Shown: positions 34,877 to 45,195, numbered from the stretch's first letter. The stretch: 64,000 nt of DNA from Streptomyces sp. SLBN-118 (GCF_006715635.1 NZ_VFNP01000001.1:2604001-2668000), one strand, 5' to 3'. Numbers and translations are program-made. Notes: generated by a model not told the origin, from the sequence alone.

Positions 34877-36266
34877 CAGTGACCGTGATCCGCGCGCCGG
34901 GCAGTGCCAGCACGCGCACCGTGCGGGTCCGGCCCGCGGGCACCGTCGGGGTGTCCGTCCACGCCGGGCCGTCCAGGGCGATACGCCGGCCGGACGCGCT
35001 CGGCGGCAGCGAGATCTCCGTCACGCCCAACCGCCCGCGCGCCCGGTACACCAGGCGGTACGTCCCGGAGGCCGGGTCGTACGTATCGGCCACGACCCGC
35101 CCCGCTACGGCCGGCGCGTACGGCGCCGCGGTCTGCTCCTTGTTCGTGCGGAACAGACCGTGCTCGTCGAGCGCGCAGTAGCCGCCGCCGTAGCACCAGA
35201 CATAGCCCGCCCAGCCGGAGCTGTAGCGGCTCAGGGATGCCAGCGCCTCACGGTAGAAACGGCCCATGTTCGGAAGGGAGTTGTTGAGGGGCCCCCACTC
35301 ACCCACCACGACCGGGATCCGCTGCTCCTTCGGGTACGCGGTCACGGCCGCCTCGTACGACTCGATCCAGCCCGCCGAGGGGTCGTAGTCCCCGCCCGCC
35401 TCCATTGCCGTGTTGTAGAAGTGCGGCGCGAAGACGACCTTGGGGTCCTTGATCCTTCCGAGACCGGTCGGGAGACCCTCGCCCACGATCGGGGTGGGTT
35501 CGGCGAAGATCCAGTTGCCCTCGTCGGCCGACCGCACGGCGTCGGCAAGGCGGTTGTACATCGGCGTGAGCTGATCGCGCTCGATGCGGCGGGCCGCGGT
35601 GGGAAGGTCCTCGCCCGCACGCATCTCGCCCATCGGCTCATTGATCAGGTCGTAGCCGAGTACGGCCGGGTGGTGCTCGAAGCGTGCTGCGACGACCCGC
35701 CACATCCGTGCTTGGGCCTGCCGCAGGTCCTCGTCCTCGTAGAGGTGGGTGAAGGCGCGCTGCACGGCCGGTTCGAAGTACTCCGAGAACCAGTCGCCCG
35801 GATGCGGGGTGAAGGGCAGGCCGTCGGTCCGGGTGGCCCATTCGGGGATTCCGCGATGCCCGAAGGCCGGGCCGAACACGTCCTGGTGGGAATCGATCAG
35901 CACCTGGATGCCGTATGTATCGGCCCAGTCCAGAACCCGCTCGATGGTGCGGAGATACCGCGCACTGTACTGGCCGCGCCTGGGCTCCAGGTCGTCCCAG
36001 AAGATCAGCAGGCGGGCGAAGTTGAAGCCCTGGGCATGCAGGTCGCGGAAGTGCTTCTCGGTGATGGCGGACAGCGCCAGGTCGCCGCGGTTCGTCTTGT
36101 CCTCGACGTTCCAGCCATGCAGGGTGAGCGTCCGGCCGCGGTCGTCGGTCAGACGGGGAATACCGACCGGGTCCGAGGAGGTGGCGGCACAGGCCGGGGC
36201 CACTGCCGCCAGAACCAGAAGGAGGCAGCAGCCGATCAGTACCGGGATCGTTCGGCGCGTAGGCAT
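34854..36266 (-). CDS. Secreted GH5-type glycoside hydrolase (endoglycoceramidase-like)
   Basis: 470 residues with a signal peptide (MPTRRTIPVLIGCCLLLVLAAVAPACAA). A (beta/alpha)8 domain carries the GH5 acid/base Glu in YDLINEPMGEM and the nucleophile Glu in PVVVGEWGPL. The order LHGWNVEDK, FNFARLLIFWDDLEP, LIDSHQDVFGP and WCYGGG resembles endoglycoceramidase-type GH5 enzymes. A C-terminal beta-sandwich (about 385-470) closes the protein. Likely acts on glycolipids or related glycosides outside the cell. Confidence 0.87.
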   Translation of the reverse strand: MPTRRTIPVLIGCCLLLVLAAVAPACAATSSDPVGIPRLTDDRGRTLTLHGWNVEDKTNRGDLALSAITEKHFRDLHAQGFNFARLLIFWDDLEPRRGQYSARYLRTIERVLDWADTYGIQVLIDSHQDVFGPAFGHRGIPEWATRTDGLPFTPHPGDWFSEYFEPAVQRAFTHLYEDEDLRQAQARMWRVVAARFEHHPAVLGYDLINEPMGEMRAGEDLPTAARRIERDQLTPMYNRLADAVRSADEGNWIFAEPTPIVGEGLPTGLGRIKDPKVVFAPHFYNTAMEAGGDYDPSAGWIESYEAAVTAYPKEQRIPVVVGEWGPLNNSLPNMGRFYREALASLSRYSSGWAGYVWCYGGGYCALDEHGLFRTNKEQTAAPYAPAVAGRVVADTYDPASGTYRLVYRARGRLGVTEISLPPSASGRRIALDGPAWTDTPTVPAGRTRTVRVLALPGARITVTVSPGTPR

Positions 36267-36299
36267 GGGACGGATCCCATCAGCGCACCTGACGGCCCA

Positions 36300-37265
36300 T
36301 CAAGAGGGCGTCAGCACGATCTTTCCGAAGAGGTCTCCGGCGGCCATCCTCCCGAAGCCCTCCCGGGCCCGGTCCAACGGCAGGACCTCGTCGATCACCG
36401 GGCGTACTCCTGTTGCCACGCAGAAGGAGAGGAGATCCTCCAGCTCGTCCTTGGTGCCCATCGTCGAGCCGACGACCTTGAGCTCCAGGAAGAAGATCCG
36501 AGTCAGTTCGGCGTGCGAGGGGCGGTCGCCGCTTGTCGCGCCGGAGATCACCAGCGTGCCGCCGGGGCGCAGCGACTTGACCGAATGCGACCAGGTCGCG
36601 GCGCCGACGGTCTCGATGACGGCGTCCACACGCCGCGGCAGCCGTGCGCCGGGTTCGTAGGCCTCCTCCGCGCCGAGTTCGACCGCCCGCTTGCGCTTGG
36701 CCTCGTCGCGGCTGGTCGCGTACACCCGCAGTCCGGCGGCCTTGCCGAGGACGATCGCGGCGGTGGCGACGCCGCCGCCCGCGCCCTGGACGAGGACCGA
36801 ATCGCCGGGGCGCACCCCGGCGTTGGTGAAAAGCATGCGGTACGCGGTGAGCCAGGCGGTCGGCAGGCAGGCGGCCTGCTCGAAGCTGAGCTCCTTGGGC
36901 TTGGGCAGCAGATTCCAGGTGGGGACGGAGACCTGTTCGGCGAAAGTGCCCTGGTATCGCTCGGTGAGGATCGAGCGCGGCTCGTCGGGCCCGACGCCGT
37001 GGCCGCTCTGGCCGATCACGGAGTGGAGGACCACCTCGTTGCCGTTCTCGTCGATGCCCGCGGCGTCGCAGCCGAGGATCATCGGGAGCTTGTCCTCGGC
37101 GAGACCCACTCCACGCAGCGACCAGATGTCGTGGTGGTTGAGCGAGGCGGCCTTGACGGTGACGGTGCTCCAGCCGGGCCGGGCCTCGGGAGCCGGGCGG
37201 TCACCCAGCTCCAGGCCATTGAGCGGGGCGTCACGGTCGATGCGGGCTGCGTAGGCGGCGAACAT
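36300..37265 (-). CDS. Zinc-independent MDR (quinone oxidoreductase-like) dehydrogenase
   Basis: 321 residues from the ATG at 37265; an ATG two codons earlier is equally possible. GroES-like domain (SLNHHDIWSLRGVG, MILGCDAAGIDENG), then a nucleotide-binding Rossmann domain (VLVQGAGGGVATAAIVLGKAAGLRVYATSRDEAKR) and ending FGKIVLTPS. It lacks the structural-zinc cysteine quartet, which favours NADPH-dependent quinone or enoyl reductase activity. It stands alone, following the GH5 gene's upstream side on the same strand. Confidence 0.9.
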   Translation of the reverse strand: MFAAYAARIDRDAPLNGLELGDRPAPEARPGWSTVTVKAASLNHHDIWSLRGVGLAEDKLPMILGCDAAGIDENGNEVVLHSVIGQSGHGVGPDEPRSILTERYQGTFAEQVSVPTWNLLPKPKELSFEQAACLPTAWLTAYRMLFTNAGVRPGDSVLVQGAGGGVATAAIVLGKAAGLRVYATSRDEAKRKRAVELGAEEAYEPGARLPRRVDAVIETVGAATWSHSVKSLRPGGTLVISGATSGDRPSHAELTRIFFLELKVVGSTMGTKDELEDLLSFCVATGVRPVIDEVLPLDRAREGFGRMAAGDLFGKIVLTPS

Positions 37266-37401
37266 GACCATGACGATAGGGCGGCGGCCGGGCGCGACGG
37301 AACCACACAAGGGTGTGACACGCACCGCGTCCCGCAGGCTCGCGACAGCCGATCCGCCTGTTTGGCGCAAACCTGCCCGGAAATTTCTGGCCCCGAGCCC
37401 G

Positions 37402-37443
37402 ACGGGCCGTGCCGCACCCGCTCAGGGGTGCCGCACGGCCCGT
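37402..37443. terminator. Terminator of the malic enzyme gene
   Basis: Stem of 18 positions with one mismatch (37402-37419 with 37426-37443) and a 6-base loop, 49 bp after the malic enzyme stop on the minus strand. Confidence 0.75.
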
Positions 37444-37491
37444 CCGGATGATCGGCGGCACGCTGTCGCGCGCCGGATCAGTGCCCCCGCG

Positions 37492-38709
<1,218 letters not shown>

Positions 38710-39237
38710 TTGTTGACCCCTTAAGTCTTCATCAGTTGAGGGTGGCCACTCCTGGTTGAGGAGGGGTGGGCGGGCACCGCGTAAGTGCCCCGCCGCGGCG
38801 GTTGGCCCGCCTGGCGAGGGAGGTACGTACGCGCGGGCGCGCCGCACACGCGCCCTGAGCCCCGGATGAGGGGTGTAAGTGTCCTTCTTACCGGACCGAC
38901 GGCCCCGGCGACGAGTCGATATCAGCTTGCTGACAGGACTCATTGCGACGTGTCAGGACACGTCAGCTACGCACCCCGAAACCGGTGCGAAGCACCGGTC
39001 GGGCCGCAGATTTTCCGGCCGGGAGAAGGCAACCCAGTGAAAGGTCCGGCCTTGATGTACCGGCCTCGTGAGCTTCGGGGGTGTCCCGTTACCCGATTTT
39101 GACATGCTCGGCCCCCTGATTGGGCTAGTCCGAATGGCAAGATGCCGAAAACACCCAAGGTCGCGACACTCGAAGATGAGTGGAACGACTCGAAATGTCC
39201 TGAATGGCAGCACCTCATCCGCCGGAGGATCACGACC
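38710..39237. other. Divergent region between malic enzyme and ABC-transporter operon
   Basis: 528 bp without a supported gene. It holds the palindrome at 38947-38964 and a TTGACA at 39099-39104 on the plus strand, with no well-spaced -10. The ribosome site GGAGG of the next gene is at its right end. The frame of the binding-protein gene stays open from an ATG at 39142, but the first 32 residues look non-coding. Confidence 0.5.
38947..38964. promoter_or_regulatory. Perfect 8+2+8 palindrome
   Basis: GACGTGTC-AG-GACACGTC, an uninterrupted dyad midway between malic enzyme and the amino-acid ABC operon. Probably an operator; the cognate regulator is unknown. Confidence 0.5.
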
Positions 39238-40197
39238 ATGACCGCAAGCAACACCTCTCGTACGACCGCAACCAGGGCCCGGATCGCCGCGGTCGGCGCG
39301 ATCGCGGTCGCCGGGTCACTGATGCTCACCGCCTGTGGTGACCAGACGGCCGGGGGCTCGAAGGAGACCAAGGGCACATCCGCGAGCAGCGCGGCGCTCT
39401 TCGGCAAGCTGCCCCAGAAGTACCAGGACTCCAAGGTGATCAAGGTCGGCACCGACGCCGCCTACGCGCCGATGGAGTTCGAGGAGGGCGGCAAGATCGT
39501 CGGCATCGACCCCGACATCGCCGCCGCTCTCGGCAAGGAGCTGGGCGTCACGTTCCAGTTCACCAACGGCACCTTCGACGGCCTGATCTCGTCGCTGAAC
39601 ACCGGCCGCCAGGACCTCGTCATGTCCGCCATGAGCGACACCAAGGCCCGTCAGCAGGGCCTGGACGACAAGGGCAAGAAGGTCGGCGAGGGCGTCGACT
39701 TCGTCGACTACTTCACCTCCGGCGTCTCGCTCCTGGTCAAGAAGGGCAACCCGGAGAAGATCCAGTCGCTCGACGACCTGTGCGGCAAGAAGGTGGCCGT
39801 CCAGCGCGGCACGATCTACGAAGAGACCTTCAAGACCCAGGCCGCCAAGTGCACCAAGGACGGCAAGGGCAAGCTCACCATCGAGGCGTTCGACACCGAC
39901 GCCGAGGCCCAGACCCGCGTGAAGTCCGGTGGCGCCGTCGCCGACCTCAACGACTACCCGGTCGCCGCGTACATCGCGAAGACCGCGGGCGGCGGCAACG
40001 ACTTCGAGGTCGCGGGCAACCAGACCGACGCCGGTCCGTTCGGCATCGCCGTCGACAAGGACAACGCCCAGCTGCGCGACGCGCTCAAGGAAGCACTGAA
40101 CACGATCATCAAGAACGGCGAGTACGCCAAGGTCCTGGAAAAGTGGGACGTCAAGAACAGCGCCGTCACCGAGGCGACCGTCAACGCCGGCAAGTGA
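39238..40197 (+). CDS. Polar amino-acid ABC transporter binding lipoprotein
   Basis: 319 residues from the ATG at 39238 (GGAGG 9 bases upstream). Lipoprotein signal ending LTAC, Cys33. A family 3 solute-binding fold (VGTDAAYAPMEFEEGGKIVGIDPDIAAALGKELG, FDGLISSLNTGRQDLVMSAMSDT, LCGKKVAVQRGT, ADLNDYPVAAYI). Family 3 proteins bind amino acids such as glutamine, glutamate or arginine; the ligand is not predictable from motifs. First gene of a three-gene transporter operon. Confidence 0.93.
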   Translation: MTASNTSRTTATRARIAAVGAIAVAGSLMLTACGDQTAGGSKETKGTSASSAALFGKLPQKYQDSKVIKVGTDAAYAPMEFEEGGKIVGIDPDIAAALGKELGVTFQFTNGTFDGLISSLNTGRQDLVMSAMSDTKARQQGLDDKGKKVGEGVDFVDYFTSGVSLLVKKGNPEKIQSLDDLCGKKVAVQRGTIYEETFKTQAAKCTKDGKGKLTIEAFDTDAEAQTRVKSGGAVADLNDYPVAAYIAKTAGGGNDFEVAGNQTDAGPFGIAVDKDNAQLRDALKEALNTIIKNGEYAKVLEKWDVKNSAVTEATVNAGK

Positions 40198-40239
40198 TCC
40201 CGGCGTCCGTCTCAAGCGTTCCACTGAAGGGCAGTCACT

Positions 40240-41190
40240 GTGACTGACAAGTTCGACAAGACGCCCGCCGAGGAGCCCCCCAAGGACTCGGCGGTCGTCA
40301 AGGTGGCATCCCACCCTGAGCAGATCAAGGCCATCCCGGTACGGCACTGGGGCCGCTGGATCAGCGGCGTCGTCGTCCTGGCGCTGCTGGCTCTGCTGAT
40401 CTATTCGTTCTCGCAGGGTGACGTCAACTGGGACACCGTCGGGGACTTCATCTTCGACGACCGGATCGTCACCGGCATGTGGCACACGCTGCTGATCAGC
40501 GTGCTGTCGATGCTCATCGGCCTGGTGCTGGGCATCGTCTTCGCCGTCATGCGGCTCTCGAAGAACCCGGTCACCGGCGCGGTGGCCTGGCTGTACATCT
40601 GGTTCTTCCGCGGCACTCCGGTGTTCGTGCAGCTGCTGCTGTGGTTCAACCTGGCGCTGATCTTCCCCGTCCTGAACCTCGGGTTCTACAAGGACGAGAT
40701 GGTCGACGTGATGACCCCGTTCGTGGTGGCCCTGCTGGGCCTGGGCCTGAACGAGGGCGCCTACATGGCCGAGATCGTCCGGGCCGGCATCCAGTCGGTC
40801 GACGAGGGCCAGACCGAGGCCTCGCACGCGCTGGGCATGTCCAGCAACAAGACCATGCGCCGGATCGTTCTTCCGCAGGCGATGCGAGTGATCGTGCCGC
40901 CGACGGGCAACGAGTTCATCAACCTGCTCAAGACCTCCTCACTGGTGTCCGCGGTGCAGTACACCGAGCTTCTGCGCGCGGCGCAGAACATCGGCTCCAC
41001 GTCCTTCGCGGTCATGGAGATGCTGCTGGTGGCTTCGGTCTGGTACCTGGCTCTGACCAGCGTGTTCAGCGTCGGCCAGTACTATGTGGAGCGGTATTAC
41101 GCACGTGGTTCGCTGCGCCAGCTGCCGCTCACCCCGTGGCAGAAGGTCCGGAAGAACCTTTCGTTCGTCAAGAGCCCCAGGGGGGTGTGA
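40240..41190 (+). CDS. Amino-acid ABC transporter permease
   Basis: 316 residues, GTG start at 40240. A 35-residue cytoplasmic tail and a first hydrophobic helix ([17 protein letters not shown]) precede the HisM/GlnP-type core: [42 protein letters not shown], and the EAA loop [33 protein letters not shown]. The permease presumably dimerises to serve the preceding binding protein. Spacing to the binding-protein stop is 42 bp, to the ATPase gene 1 bp. Confidence 0.94.
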   Translation: MTDKFDKTPAEEPPKDSAVVKVASHPEQIKAIPVRHWGRWISGVVVLALLALLIYSFSQGDVNWDTVGDFIFDDRIVTGMWHTLLISVLSMLIGLVLGIVFAVMRLSKNPVTGAVAWLYIWFFRGTPVFVQLLLWFNLALIFPVLNLGFYKDEMVDVMTPFVVALLGLGLNEGAYMAEIVRAGIQSVDEGQTEASHALGMSSNKTMRRIVLPQAMRVIVPPTGNEFINLLKTSSLVSAVQYTELLRAAQNIGSTSFAVMEMLLVASVWYLALTSVFSVGQYYVERYYARGSLRQLPLTPWQKVRKNLSFVKSPRGV

Positions 41191-41191
41191 C

Positions 41192-41953
41192 ATGACCGCC
41201 ATGGTGAAGGCCGAGAGCGTACACAAGTCGTACGGACTGGCCCACGTCCTCAAGGGCATCGACCTGGAGGTCGCGCCCCGTGAGGTGTTCTGCCTGGTCG
41301 GCCCCTCCGGCTCCGGCAAGTCCACGTTCCTGCGGTGCATCAACCACCTGGAGCAGATCAATGCCGGCCGCCTGTCGGTCGACGGTCAGCTGGTGGGTTA
41401 CAAGCAGAAGGGCGAGAAGCTCTACGAGCTGAAGGACAGCGAGGTCGCGGCCCAGCGCCGGGACATCGGCATGGTCTTCCAGCGCTTCAACCTCTTCCCG
41501 CACATGACCGCGCTCGCCAACGTCATGGAAGCGCCCATACAGGTCAAGGGCGAGTCCAAGGCCGTGGCCCGTGCGCGTGCCGAGCGGCTGCTCGACCGAG
41601 TGGGCCTCGGTGACAAGGGCAAGCACTACCCCACCCAGCTCTCCGGCGGTCAGCAGCAGCGCGTCGCCATCGCCCGTGCGCTGGCGATGGAGCCGAAGCT
41701 GATGCTCTTCGACGAGCCCACATCGGCGCTCGACCCGGAGCTGGTGGGCGAGGTACTCGACGTGATGCGCGGCCTCGCCGAGGACGGCATGACGATGATC
41801 GTCGTGACGCACGAGATGGGCTTCGCGCGTGAGGTCGGCGACGCGCTGGTGTTCATGGACGACGGCGTCGTGGTCGAGTCCGGCCACCCCCGCGAGGTCC
41901 TGAACAACCCGCAGCACGACCGCACCAAGGCCTTCCTCTCGAAGGTCCTTTAA
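41192..41953 (+). CDS. Amino-acid ABC transporter ATP-binding protein
   Basis: 253 residues. Walker [11 protein letters not shown]-loop [12 protein letters not shown], signature LSGGQQQR, Walker [14 protein letters not shown]-loop [12 protein letters not shown]. Closely matches GlnQ/HisP-type ATPases. Last gene of the operon, followed 9 bp later by a very strong terminator. Confidence 0.95.
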   Translation: MTAMVKAESVHKSYGLAHVLKGIDLEVAPREVFCLVGPSGSGKSTFLRCINHLEQINAGRLSVDGQLVGYKQKGEKLYELKDSEVAAQRRDIGMVFQRFNLFPHMTALANVMEAPIQVKGESKAVARARAERLLDRVGLGDKGKHYPTQLSGGQQQRVAIARALAMEPKLMLFDEPTSALDPELVGEVLDVMRGLAEDGMTMIVVTHEMGFAREVGDALVFMDDGVVVESGHPREVLNNPQHDRTKAFLSKVL

Positions 41954-41962
41954 GCGACACGG

Positions 41963-41999
41963 AAAGGGCGGTACGGACCTGGTGTCCGTACCGCCCTTT
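41963..41999 (+). terminator. Intrinsic terminator of the ABC operon
   Basis: Perfect 16-bp stem (41963-41978 AAAGGGCGGTACGGAC with 41984-41999), 5-base loop, ending in TTTT. One of the clearest terminators in the window. Confidence 0.95.
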
Positions 42000-42048
42000 T
42001 CCGTGCTTTTCCGTGTCCGTGGCCGTTTTCTGTGTCCGTGACCGCCGT

Positions 42049-42360
42049 CTACTTCACGGCCAACAGCAGCGTGTCGGAGGGTGGGGCCCATACAGCCCGG
42101 GCCTCACCGAATCCTGCGTTCCGCAGCGTCTCGGCATGGATCATGTGGTCCGCGTTGATGAAGGCTCCGCCCTCGCGCACTAGCCCGGCGATCTGTCCGT
42201 ACAGCGCGGCCAGCGGTCTGCGCAGCCAGTGCACCAGCGCCTCGACCATGTCGAGCATCACCCGGAACCGCTCCTCGCGATCGGGCATGTACCACTCCTG
42301 CTGTCGGTCCCAGCTCTGCTGCCAGGCCCGCCAGTCCGCTCCCGTCATCGCCTCCGACAC
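42049..42360 (-). pseudogene. Internally deleted SAM-methyltransferase relic
   Basis: 103 codons, GTG at 42360. Residues 1-41 (DWRAWQQSWDRQQEWYMPDREERFRVMLDMVEAL) match the N-terminus of common Streptomyces class I methyltransferases. The next residues, from RPLAALYGQIAGLVREGGAFINADHMI, match a region normally more than 100 residues later, and the end, LRNAGFGEARAVWAPPSDTLLLAVK, matches the C-terminus. The SAM-binding core is absent and a second gap lies between HMI and HAETLR, yet the frame is open throughout. I infer two in-frame deletions. It could still be translated but cannot bind SAM. Confidence 0.7.
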
Positions 42361-42440
42361 CGGAACCCTCCCCTCCGTAATACCCTCGAAGCAATAACAG
42401 CTGTTACGTCGACACCAGACCTCCGCGGTAAGGACTACAA

Positions 42441-43070
42441 GTGGAACTGGCCCATTACTCGGACTACGCCGTGCGCCTGGTCAACACCGAGGAGCCGACC
42501 CGCAACAAGGACTCCCTCACCTCGGTCGACGCCGTCCGGGAACTCTTCGGCGTCTCCGCCCAGGCCGCGCGGCGCGCCACCGACGCGGACGTCACCCGTC
42601 TCCGGTCCGTACGCGCCAGGCTGCGCGCGGTCTTCACCGCGGCCGACGCGGGCGACGAGACCCACGCGGTCGACCTGCTCAACTCCCTGCTGCTCGAGTT
42701 TCCGGTCAACCCGCAGATCTCGGGTCACGACTACCGGCACGAGGACGGCCGCCCCAAGTGGCACATGCACCTGGCCGACCATCCGACCAACGCGACGGCG
42801 GGGTATGCCGCGATCGCCGCGATGGGGCTCGCGTTCCATCTGACCGAGTACGGAGTCGACCGGCTCGGCCTGTGCCAGGCAGCGCCGTGCCGCAACGCCT
42901 ATCTCGACACCTCGACCAACCGCTCCCGCCGCTACTGCTCGGACCGCTGCGCGACACGCGCCAATGTGGCCGCCTACCGTGCCCGCAAACGCCTCGAGAC
43001 GGACCGGTCGGACAGTACGGGCCTCACCGCCGAGAACGCCCAGGAGGCGACCCCGCGCACCGATCGCTGA
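42441..43070 (+). CDS. CGNR zinc-finger regulator
   Basis: 209 residues, GTG with AAGGA upstream. N-terminal ABATE-like domain (YAVRLVNTEEPTRNKDSLTSVDAVRELFG) and C-terminal CGNR finger (LGLCQAAPCRNAYLDTSTNRSRRYCSDRCATRANVAAYRARKR) with the C-x5-C...C-x3-C ligand set. Actinomycete members are presumed DNA-binding stress-response regulators. The last 30 residues after the finger are disordered. Its 3' end overlaps the convergent sodX gene by 97 bp. Confidence 0.9.
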   Translation: MELAHYSDYAVRLVNTEEPTRNKDSLTSVDAVRELFGVSAQAARRATDADVTRLRSVRARLRAVFTAADAGDETHAVDLLNSLLLEFPVNPQISGHDYRHEDGRPKWHMHLADHPTNATAGYAAIAAMGLAFHLTEYGVDRLGLCQAAPCRNAYLDTSTNRSRRYCSDRCATRANVAAYRARKRLETDRSDSTGLTAENAQEATPRTDR

Positions 43071-43393
43071 TCCCGTGCGAGCGGCCGGTATCTGCCGCGA
43101 ACCCGCCCCAGGAGGAGGTCATGGGGCACCGTGCCGAACAGCCGGCTGTCCCCCTCCGCCCCCGGATTGTCACCGAGCACCCACCAGCCGTCCTCGCGCC
43201 GCTCGACCAGCCGCTTGACGATGAGCAGGTCCTGCTGGAGCGGATGACGCAGCACGGCGACATCACCGGGGCGCACGTCCGCGCCGTAGTGCACCAGCAG
43301 TTGGTCCCCGTGCTTGAGCGTCGGGTACATGGAAGGACCTGTCACCTCGGCGACTCCGAAAGGCACTTTCGGCTCCCGCCCCTGATCGGTCAT
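42974..43393 (-). CDS. sodX: Ni-superoxide dismutase maturation protease
   Basis: 139 residues, ATG with GGAGG upstream. S26-type protease: Ser21 in GPSMYPTL and Lys60 in LIVKRL form the dyad, with GDNPGAEGDSR as the conserved C-terminal box. Unlike ordinary signal peptidases there is no N-terminal membrane anchor, as expected for the soluble protease that removes the SodN leader. Divergent from sodN, the usual arrangement. Confidence 0.93.
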   Translation of the reverse strand: MTDQGREPKVPFGVAEVTGPSMYPTLKHGDQLLVHYGADVRPGDVAVLRHPLQQDLLIVKRLVERREDGWWVLGDNPGAEGDSRLFGTVPHDLLLGRVRGRYRPLARDQRSVRGVASWAFSAVRPVLSDRSVSRRLRAR

Positions 43394-43543
43394 CCGCCAC
43401 CTCCGAGTCCCACGGTATGTTCGCCCACCAGTCCCATACTGACCCTGGACTTTTGTCCTAAGCCCTAGGGGGCACTCGCGAAAACGCCGCTCTCACGGAG
43501 TAATGTCCCACCTGAGAAGACGATCACGAGGAAGGACAGCTCA

Positions 43544-43939
43544 ATGCTCTCCCGCCTGTTTGCCCCGAAGGTCAAGGTCAGCGCCCACTGCGACCTGCCC
43601 TGCGGTGTCTACGACCCGGCCCAGGCCCGTATCGAGGCCGAGTCGGTCAAGGCCGTCCAGGAGAAGTTCCAGGCCAATGAGGACCCGCACTTCCGGGCCC
43701 GCGCCACGGTCATCAAGGAGCAGCGCGCGGAGCTCGCCAAGCACCACATCTCGGTGCTGTGGAGCGACTACTTCAAGCCGCCGCACTTCGAGAAGTACCC
43801 CGAGCTGCACCAGCTGGTCAACGACGCCCTCAAGGCGCTGTCGGCCGCTAAGGCATCGACGGACCCGGCGACCGGCCAAAAGGCGCTGGACTACATCGCC
43901 CAGATCGACAAGATCTTCTGGGAGACCAAGAAGGCTTGA
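43544..43939 (+). CDS. sodN: Nickel superoxide dismutase
   Basis: 131 residues, ATG with AGGAAGG upstream. A 14-residue leader ends before HCDLPCGVYDP, the nickel hook: mature His1, Cys2 and Cys6 bind nickel. The rest is the four-helix bundle that forms a hexamer. It detoxifies superoxide in the cytosol; in Streptomyces its transcription depends on nickel. The 150-bp region shared with sodX must contain both promoters, but I could not identify a clear -35/-10 pair. Confidence 0.97.
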   Translation: MLSRLFAPKVKVSAHCDLPCGVYDPAQARIEAESVKAVQEKFQANEDPHFRARATVIKEQRAELAKHHISVLWSDYFKPPHFEKYPELHQLVNDALKALSAAKASTDPATGQKALDYIAQIDKIFWETKKA

Positions 43940-45195
43940 TCCGCATCGCAGACTTGACCGCACCCGGTCCCCGTCTCGGGAGGCCGGGTGCGGTCGTGTC
44001 TGTCTGTCTGTCTGTCTGCGTTATGCCGCACCTGCCTGGCGGACCCGGTCCGCCGGCTGTGCAGGACCACCAGGCCGAGCACCGCCGCTGCCAGCAACGC
44101 CAGGGCGAGCAGAGCCGGCACCAGGACGACGAGCACGCCCGCGGCCAGGCAGGCGAGGCCGCCGATGATGAAGACGAGGGACACCCGGCCGCTGGTGCGC
44201 AGGAGGATCGCCGCCGCCGCGAGCAGGAAGATGCCCACCCCGCCGGCGAGTGCCCACGCCACCACGCCGTGCAGGGGCTCGGACAGGCCGTAGTGCTCGC
44301 TGTCCGCGACTTGGTGAAGCACCTTCTTCATGCCGAGCGCCGTGAGCACGATGCCCCCGACGAGCGGCAGGTGCAGGAAGGTGTACGCATCGCGTGCCAG
44401 GCGGGTTCGATCGTCGCCCTCCAAGGCAGTCAGGCGCTCTTCGGCCGGCTCGCTGATCTGGCGGAAGTACAGGCGCCACATCCCCGCGACAACCAACAGT
44501 CCCGCGGCGGCCCCGGCCAGCACCGGGGTGGAGACGGGGAGGCCGGACACTCCCACCCCGATCGCGACGATCGACTCGCCCAGCGCGATGATGACGATCA
44601 GTCCGTGCCGTTCGGCGAAGTGGGCCGGCGAGGCGACCCGCCAGCCCGATGAGCCGGTGATGTAGATGCCGCTGTAGTCGATGACGACCGCACCGAGCCA
44701 GATGAGCACCTGCGTCAGGCCGGTGAAGGCGCAGCCGACCAGGAGCACGACGAACGGCGGTGCCACCGACAGCAGCGCGGTGCGGCGCAGGGTGACATGG
44801 AGCGCCTCGTCGCCGGGGCTGGAGATCCAGTACGTGACCAGGTGCAGGACGCGGACAGCGCCGTAGCACAGGACGAACACCAAGGGTGCGTACAGGCCGC
44901 CGGGCAGGTCGTCGTAGACCTCCGGCACCGTCACCGTGACGACCAGCACCACCGCCATCACGGCGACCAGCACGGCGAACATCGCCCCGGAGTCGGCCCG
45001 TACGACATTGCCCAGCCAGGCGAAGCAGCACCAGCACCACCACAGCAGGGCGAGCACGACTCCCCCGCCGAGCAGCCGAAGCAGGGATGGGTCCGCCGCC
45101 ATCAGCGCCGTGACCTGCGTGATCGCGTACACGAACACCAAGTCGAAGAACAGTTCGGCAGGCGTCACACGGTGACCGCCCTCCGTGGCGATCAT
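43891..45195 (-). CDS. LtrA-like low-temperature-requirement membrane protein
   Basis: 434 residues from the ATG at 45195; an ATG at 45246 gives 17 more. About ten to twelve membrane helices. The family start RVTPAELFFDLVFVYAITQVTALM is clear, as are HFAERHGLIVIIALGESIVAIG and FLHLPLVGGIVLTALGMKKVL. LtrA proteins are widespread, of unknown biochemical role, first linked to cold growth in Listeria. The last 50 residues (after VVLHSRRTG) are hydrophilic and come from DNA containing the TGTC repeat, the sodN terminator and the sodN 3' end (49-bp overlap), so the C-terminus is probably a recent read-through extension. Confidence 0.88.
   Translation of the reverse strand: MIATEGGHRVTPAELFFDLVFVYAITQVTALMAADPSLLRLLGGGVVLALLWWCWCCFAWLGNVVRADSGAMFAVLVAVMAVVLVVTVTVPEVYDDLPGGLYAPLVFVLCYGAVRVLHLVTYWISSPGDEALHVTLRRTALLSVAPPFVVLLVGCAFTGLTQVLIWLGAVVIDYSGIYITGSSGWRVASPAHFAERHGLIVIIALGESIVAIGVGVSGLPVSTPVLAGAAAGLLVVAGMWRLYFRQISEPAEERLTALEGDDRTRLARDAYTFLHLPLVGGIVLTALGMKKVLHQVADSEHYGLSEPLHGVVAWALAGGVGIFLLAAAAILLRTSGRVSLVFIIGGLACLAAGVLVVLVPALLALALLAAAVLGLVVLHSRRTGSARQVRHNADRQTDRHDRTRPPETGTGCGQVCDADQAFLVSQKILSIWAM
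43956..43995. terminator. Hairpin after sodN
   Basis: Perfect 12-bp stem GACCGCACCCGG (43956-43967) with 43984-43995 and a 16-base loop, 16 bp past the sodN stop. The convergent membrane-protein frame runs through it. Confidence 0.75.
43997..44018. repeat. Tetranucleotide repeat (TGTC)5
   Basis: Five and a half TGTC units directly after the sodN terminator, inside the C-terminal coding frame of the LtrA-like gene (reads DRQTDR on the minus strand). Confidence 0.9.

Noticed and set aside
43891..44030. Alternative C-terminal ends for the LtrA-like protein through repeat slippage
   Set aside because: Reading the other two frames after the TGTC repeat gave no nearby stop, so a simple phase switch that shortens the protein is not supported.
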